Origin: Latrodectus hesperus
Lineage: Eukaryota > Arthropoda > Arachnida > Araneae > Theridiidae
Direction of reading: 5' to 3'
Assembly: GCA_037975125.1 (NCBI GenBank)
Contig: CM075852.1
Span: forward strand, 15,340,319 to 15,404,318
DNA: 64,000 nucleotides
This document shows positions 57,901-64,000 of the stretch, piece after piece. The translations under genes were made by a program, and so were the position numbers. Position 1 is the stretch's first letter. Every line of letters starts with the position of its first letter. The notes below the pieces were generated by a model that saw only the letters and a program-made list of their open reading frames with translations, ran no database searches and had not been told where the DNA came from.

Positions 57901-58188
57901 TGGATTTTTCTGAACCTAATATATTATTTGATATTGTTGGAAATTACTATTAATCTCCGAGTCATTCAATTTGATAAGCAATCAGTAATAGTTCTATGAT
58001 CATTTTTTACTCTCAAGCCCCAGTCAGATTTGGGATCTAAAGTTTTATAAATGTATTCTAGACTATTACAGACAAATGTGCATTTTAATAGATAATTGAA
58101 AAAAAATGAAAATTTTAAAAGAAATTTTACAGTAGTTTTCATTTGTTTGGCTACCCACAACGGAATAATTTAAAATAATGAAACTAAT
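57901..58188. other. AT-rich, nothing recognised
   Basis: No signal recognised. Confidence 0.4.
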
Positions 58189-58281
58189 ACTGATAACTAA
58201 AAATATATATCTGGAATCTAATTTATATTTAGTAATTAAATATAAATTACATTCCAGATATATATTTCTTTAGTTATCAGT
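58189..58281. repeat. Hairpin element, ~44-bp arms
   Basis: The left arm 58189-58231 (ACTGATAACTAAAAATATAT...) and right arm 58237-58281 are near-perfect inverted copies separated by 5 bases, with one small indel and about one mismatch. Confidence 0.9.
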
Positions 58282-59950
58282 TTTTCTTTGGTATTATAAA
58301 ATCATGTTTATTATTGCTTTTATAACAAAAGTTTAACCCCATTTGTAGGTTGAAATTCGGAAAAAGTTTACAAAAAAATAATAACACTCTAAGATTTGAA
58401 TTCTGTTCTGAAAAGGATTTTTTTAATATAAGAGAAAATATATAAAATACACTTGTCATACACAAACTTAAATATAAAACTTTTTATATACATTTATAAA
58501 GAAATACCCAAATATTGCATGTATAATATAAATTCAAAGTAAAGACTTACTATTATATTTATCAAAAAATAGAAGTCAACATTACTAGAATTATTGGAAG
58601 ACTATTATTTATCGTTTGGTAATTTCAATTGTTTTTAGTCAAGCCTGTAATAGGGTCATTTGTTTATCTCCCAAACATTAAGGATAATTTGCAAATTGGA
58701 TCAGTTACGGTTGTAGATGAGTGAAGTTTGAGGCTATTTCATATTCATGAGTTGCTCTGGATAACGGTTGCACTGCAGGCGAAGAGACACGTGCTGAGCT
58801 CCAGCAAGTGTCAATCGCGGATTACCACGTGGTCAGACAAAAGTCTCTGGAGACTCATTTGGCGACAGTTGGCGTTGAGGTCACCCTTATGACCCCCTGA
58901 ATGTTAAATAAGGAAACCACATATATCGAAAATATCATCCAGAAATAATTCTCTAACATAAAAGAATAGATGACAGTGATTGACTGATATAAACTTTCCA
59001 TAGTTCCGCAGGAAATAAATGAAATTAGTAACTTACCGTCACTCAATCTTATTTAAAAAATTGGATTACACTAAACACCTGTTGGAATCATTAGAAAATA
59101 ATTTCTGGTAATGTTTCTTCTGAGTGGATAACATTTTTCAACATTAGTCTTACTTATTTTTGTGTTAGAGATGTTAGTGTCTAAAATGTAATTATCGAAC
59201 TAATGGAAATACTTTGATTACATGGTTCATATTTTTCATTAAAAATCTTTACTTTTTTAATATTAATAATCATAATTTCATGTTATTTTACAATAGAATA
59301 TCGTACTGGGCGAAATAATACGAATTTTATTTTAATTGCAGTAGATATTAGTTTTTATGAGCTTTCACAAAACTAATGGTTACGATTTTAAGAATCACTG
59401 ATTTGTTCTAAAACAGATTTTAATATAACACATTCAGTTCTAATTTATAAACTAAATAAAAAAATTTCGTTTATTAGAAACCTTTCATATGCTTCCATTG
59501 AAGGTATATGCATGGAAATGAAATTCTTTTTAAATGTAACAGAACAGAACAAAATGTGCAATTTTAGAACAAATTAAAATTTGCTTCTATAATACACTGT
59601 TTCATCAATAAAAATCAGTTCCAAATCATTTTTCGTCATAGTTAAGTTAAACAATGTACTGTGAATTTATTTCAATTTATTTAAAAATTTTTGTCCATTT
59701 TATCTCCAAAAATTATTTATTCTCTCCATTTATGTTTATATAATTCTTAAAAGTTTGAAGTTTGTAAAATCAAAAGTTTATTGCATTTTGTGAAAGTATA
59801 CACTGAAATCAGTACCTGTAAATATGATAACAGTTATATTCTTCTGAGCAATGATTGGTTAAAAATGAATGAGGAATGTACCAATCAGCGCATTTAATTC
59901 GATAAAAAAATTATTGCAATACAGTTCGTAATTTTTGTGATTCACTGTTT
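58282..59950. other. AT-rich; GC-richer island with two E-boxes 58740-58905
   Basis: The island holds CACGTG at 58788-58793 and 58826-58831. An open plus frame over it shows no known motif. The rest is AT-rich with nothing recognised. Confidence 0.35.
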
Positions 59951-61491
59951 TAATTATATATCAAAAGTTTAGCACGAAGATGTAAAATGGAAAGAAATCA
60001 ACAAATACTGCTTTGATTGACGCAAAATTTGGCAGGAAAGTAGCATATATATTAATACATAAAATAAAATCAATAATTATATACAGAAAGGGACACAATA
60101 TTAAATTTTTGTATAAGTTATCAGATAATGACATACTAGAGATTTAAACAGAATTATGTGTAAAGTGAAAATAAACAGCATAAAATGAAAAAAGGACATT
60201 AATAGGGTATGTCATCCACCCTCATCTGTATACAAAGTTTACACCTTATGATCATGCTTTCAATTGGGTGGTCAACCACCGCAGAACTAAACAATAGCCG
60301 TTCTTCTTGTAAAGCAGTTTCCAGCTCAATAAGAGTGGCTGGAGGTGGGAAACGTGAAGATACAGCACGGCCTAGAGCATACCAACGATTTTCAATGGGA
60401 TTAAGGTCAGGCGAATATGCTGGACACACCATACGCGCAATCCCTTCACACTCCAGGTAGTCATCAACGATGTCAGCTCTATCGGGACGTGTGCAATCGT
60501 CCATTAAAACAAAAGTAGAACCAACTGCTGCAACATGCAATCTCACAATGGGTTCTAGGACTTCATCTCGATACCGGACCGCCGTCACAGAACCCCGTTT
60601 AAAGATGTGTAGGTCGATGCGGTATCCTAATGAAATCCCTGCCCACACCATAATGCTTCTGCCTCGGAATGCGTGATGTTCGGTGATGTTTTGGGGCTGA
60701 TTGCGTGTTCCTTGTTCACGCCATATCCTTATACGCTTGTCATCTGGCTCCACAGCAAATCTTGACTCATCGGTAAACATGACATTGTCCCAGTCAGACA
60801 CTGTCCAATTGACATGTTCCCGGCCCCATTTTAATCGTGCCTCACTTGATTGAACGGATAGACGAACACAAACTTGAGGTACCCGGGAGTACAGTCCACT
60901 CATATGTAATCTCCGGCGTAGAGTAGCTGCAGATATCACCTTACCAATGGACGCTGTAACCATAGATGTCACACGAGTGGAGGTCGATCTGCGATTCCAC
61001 TTGGCTAGAATCGCAATATATCGATCTTCCGTGGGGTTTGTAACCCTTGGGCGACCGGCTACGGGCCTTCGGTCAACAGTCTGTGTGGTTTGGAATTGTT
61101 TCCATAAACGTGAAATTATAGAATGATGAACGCCGAAGAATAGAGCAACATCTGAGATCGACTGTCCTGCTTCAATGCACCCCACCGCTTAGAATCTTCC
61201 ATTCGTCTTCTTAAAGTCATAGAAACACGTGTCTTGGAAACAAATTGTGTACGAAAGTTTTAAGCACATATCAGCACTTACAATCAACTTCCATTACCCT
61301 TCATACAGCTGGTATCTTATAAGACTGCCCTTTTTGCATATTTCTTGACATGAAAGCGCGATTGTGGCTGTTACCTAACGTATTTGCATACTTCTATCTA
61401 CCTCTGCAGCGATTTGCATCCTCTTCAATTCTGATTGGCTTCCGGAAATTAGCATTTTCCTCTCCGTGCTTAACTTTTGGAAGTGAGTGTA
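59951..61491 (-). mobile_element. Tc1 transposon, nearly full transposase
   Basis: Diverged terminal inverted repeats surround the transposase. The left end carries CAAAAGTTTAGCACGAAGAT (59962-59981). The right end, complemented, carries CAAAAGTTAAGCACGGAGAG (61459-61478), and similarity continues inward for about 90 bases to TATGCAAAT-like sequence. A TA lies at each approximate outer edge. Length is about 1.54 kb, usual for Tc1. The ends are more diverged than the coding region would suggest. Confidence 0.75.
60199..61220 (-). pseudogene. Tc1 transposase, N-terminal frameshift
   Basis: DDE transposase that excises and reinserts the element at TA. The N-terminal helix-turn-helix (IEAGQSISDVALFFGVHHSI) is followed by a GRPRVT hook and a second helix region. 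Numbering from GTG 61185, the catalytic residues are D139 (FTDESRF), D230 (LMDD) and E265 (YSPDLNPIE), exactly 34 residues apart for the last two (DD34E). The frame is open for 328 codons to 60199. The natural start is probably the ATG at 61220 (MTLRRRMEDSKRW). That segment is one frame away and a TAA lies just before the 61185 codon, so a small deletion broke the frame. The family motif DNARPH is altered to DCTRPD. Probably inactive. Confidence 0.85.
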
Positions 61492-62921
61492 TATCAAAGT
61501 GTGTTTTAAGGCTTAAGTAAGAAACAGGCAAATGTTTTTATTTTTCTTATTTAAATCTTCATTTATTTCTTAACGTGGCTGCTTTTCCCATTAAACATTA
61601 CAAAAACTAATTTTTTTATAAAATAATTAAATTTTATTTAATTTTTTAACGATATTTCTGCTTAGATAATATTTCCCACAACTATAGGAAATTTGCACTT
61701 ACTTAAAAAATCTCAAAAAATTAAACTAGAATATTTTTAAAACACTTCTATATGAACTTTGGAATTCAACTATAACGAATTTAAATTTTAATGTAAAAAG
61801 GCTGTTTTTTTTTTATAATTTACAAAGCAATAATATGGAATCTTTAATTTGTTTTATTGACATATTCCTTTACAGTGAAGTAATTTACGTTGAACATGGC
61901 TACTAATTTTTGATGATGTATATTTCCTCAAAAGCTAATTAGTATTATAGAAAACATAATTATGTTGAAAGTGTCATTAATAAAAATCTAACAGTACTCC
62001 AGGAAAAGAGATGAATATTTAGTGCTATTTTAATATTATATTCATAAATAAAATAAAATCAATTAAAATTGTAAATATTTTTACATTCTGTGTTGAACTG
62101 AAGTCAGCAAGTTATAGCATCAAATGATTGAACTTTATATATATATAAAAAGAGGATACAAAGATAGAAGTAAAGAATTAGTATTTAATACATATTCTCA
62201 TGGCCTCACAGATAATTTACGTGATAGTTTGACATTTACAACAAGACTACACTTAAAACTTCCATTGGATGACAATTTATTTGATTATGACACATGATAT
62301 AAAATGAAGCAAAAGTAGATTAACTCTGAAATTTATTTTTATTGTAAAGAACATTGAATTATGCTGAACAAATTACTCAATAACCATAAAATGAAAGTTA
62401 ATGAAGATAGCTTGAAAATAATTCTTCGGCATTAAAGTTGAGATTTATTCTATTTTAAACTTATAATATATGGGAAGACAGGTACAGAAACAAAAAGGAT
62501 GCACAATAGAAGCTCGTTTTTATGAACTTCTAATTTACGCGAACAAGTACCTGGTCCCCTACACACAATAATATAAATTTCATTCAATAATATTTTGTAA
62601 AATCTTTTTAACAAGCTCATTTTTATACAACTTGCTTTTGCCCAAGATAAAGAAAGTCAAAAACACTAACCTCACGAGTTGAATGAAAATGAGTTGATAA
62701 TCCATGAACTTTGACAAAGGAAACCACTGCTGACTGAAATTTCCCTCCTACACTTTTTTAAAAGGGGATTCAGAAATAATTTATACGAACTGTCTCATGA
62801 TGAATAATTGAAAACTAAATGAAAATGAAAACGAACTTACAAATATCAATCAAGAAAAAGGAAAATAAAAATGCTTTAACAAATTAACTTTATTTGTATG
62901 TTTCTCATATATATATATATA
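61492..62921. other. AT-rich, nothing recognised
   Basis: No exon or mobile element recognised; a short TA run lies at 62908-62921. Confidence 0.4.
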
Positions 62922-63138
62922 ATGGCTGGCATTTGGGTGAGTAACCCTTCCGTCGCAACAAAGCCGGAAACTGCTACTCATTTGTCGCTACCCAGCGGGC
63001 ACCTGTAAACCAAGTCATGGAGGCGAGTAGCGTTTCCCGCGCCATACCACCACAAGCCCGTTTATAGGGTGGGCCACATTCATGCATCATCACAGAAGAA
63101 AGGACAGAGAAACACAGAAAGTGTCATCTATTCCCGAG
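62922..63138 (-). mobile_element. SINE family B, 5'-truncated
   Basis: Complement of the family B body from the 3' end (GTTACTCACCCAAATGCCAG) inward to GTTTCTCTGTCC. The tRNA-like head is missing. The tail end abuts a short TA repeat. Confidence 0.75.
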
Positions 63139-64000
63139 GTGTATCTTATATAGTGCATACTAAATAACATTTTATAATTGTTCTACATTTCTAAAGATAA
63201 CGTCTTTTTAAATAAAATTACACTTAACAGAGTTATTTCACGAGCTGTCGATTTTTAAACCTATATTATCATTCCCTACAAGTTCATAAAAAACAGTGTT
63301 TGTTGCGATATATATAAATATAAAAGTGTTCTTAATTGGCGGTTGAGAGATGTTGTGGCTAAGGATTTTAAGACTGAGAAACTGTACATATTTCTTTATT
63401 TTTTAAATTAGAAAGTAAAATCTATCGATTTTGTAAATAAAGTGGAAATAATTGATTTTTATAGCATTTAATTAGGATAAAATTGTGTTCGCATATTTAC
63501 AATAAAAATATCTTAGAATAAAAAGTCAATTTACTTTAAAATAAATTTTTTTTATTCAGATAATTTAAAAATTTATAATTAAGTATCAACATAATTTCTC
63601 ATTACATAATAGATGACATTCATCCTTTGCAATATAAATTTCCGAAATAAGTACTTTCTAAAGGAATTCAAGTACAGATATAATACACTTCTAAATCAAA
63701 AATTTTCTATTGCAACAAAAAATAAAAATTGCATAATATTTTCAGGCATAAAACCAAATTTAAAACAATGAGATTTGATAACAAACGAACACAAAGCAAC
63801 ACACTATGCAACTCAACAAAATGCAATAGCATGTGGAATTAAAATAAAACATGGTACTGAAATACAATTGTTTAATAAATAACAATCAGTATGAGGATAT
63901 TACCAAAAATTAAATTTAACATTGCTGTAGAAAATATGTAATGGTATGATAAAAAGTGTAAAAAGCAGATAAATTTGACATTTAGCAACTTAATGGGCAT
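63139..64000. other. AT-rich, nothing recognised
   Basis: No coding or repeat signal recognised to the right edge. Confidence 0.4.

Overview
The window is AT-rich eukaryotic DNA with no bacterial or viral gene layout. It has no operons or ribosome-binding sites, and genuine coding exons appear short and far apart. Long TA microsatellites, several tRNA-derived SINE families with target-site duplications, mariner, Tc1 and pogo-like DNA transposons and a Jockey/R1-type LINE all point to an arthropod. The Tc1 transposase, the SINEs and the RNase H fragments resemble elements I associate with orb-weaving spider genomes, so an arachnid is my best guess; that is inference, not proof.

Layout. 1-7 kb: a degenerate AT-rich repeat, a SINE with a perfect 13-bp duplication, and a dead mariner carrying two nested retroelements. 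8-9 kb: a GC-richer island with paired E-boxes and a likely first coding exon with a uORF and a strong splice donor; its continuation is not recognised. 9-20 kb: AT-rich probable intron or intergenic DNA with TA arrays, hairpins and a foldback element. 20-28 kb: SINEs, one of them a chimera of two families, plus three candidate minus-strand exons. The best of these, at 27343-27549, looks like the end of an SLC6-type transporter.

28-37 kb: a full-length but decayed Tc1 element, members of all four SINE families, a cluster of an unnamed dispersed repeat, and an internally deleted mariner flanked by TA repeats on both sides. 39-46 kb: a 32-bp minisatellite split by a 6.3-kb insertion. The insertion is a non-coding terminal-inverted-repeat element that itself contains a SINE and a 4.6-kb LINE (zinc-knuckle ORF1, endonuclease, reverse transcriptase, RNase H, all mutated). 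46-50 kb: LINE 3' ends stacked head to tail, a 0.3-kb direct duplication and a pogo-like element carrying a SINE. 50-64 kb: mostly AT-rich DNA, a 220-bp TA array, tandem duplications, a mariner remnant and a nearly intact Tc1 element.

How parts relate. The most informative relationship is between one SINE family (here D) and the LINE at 40.6-45.2 kb. They share a 3'-terminal stem-loop whose inner stem keeps pairing through compensatory changes, as expected if the SINE is copied by that LINE's reverse transcriptase. SINE families are labelled A to D here only for cross-reference.
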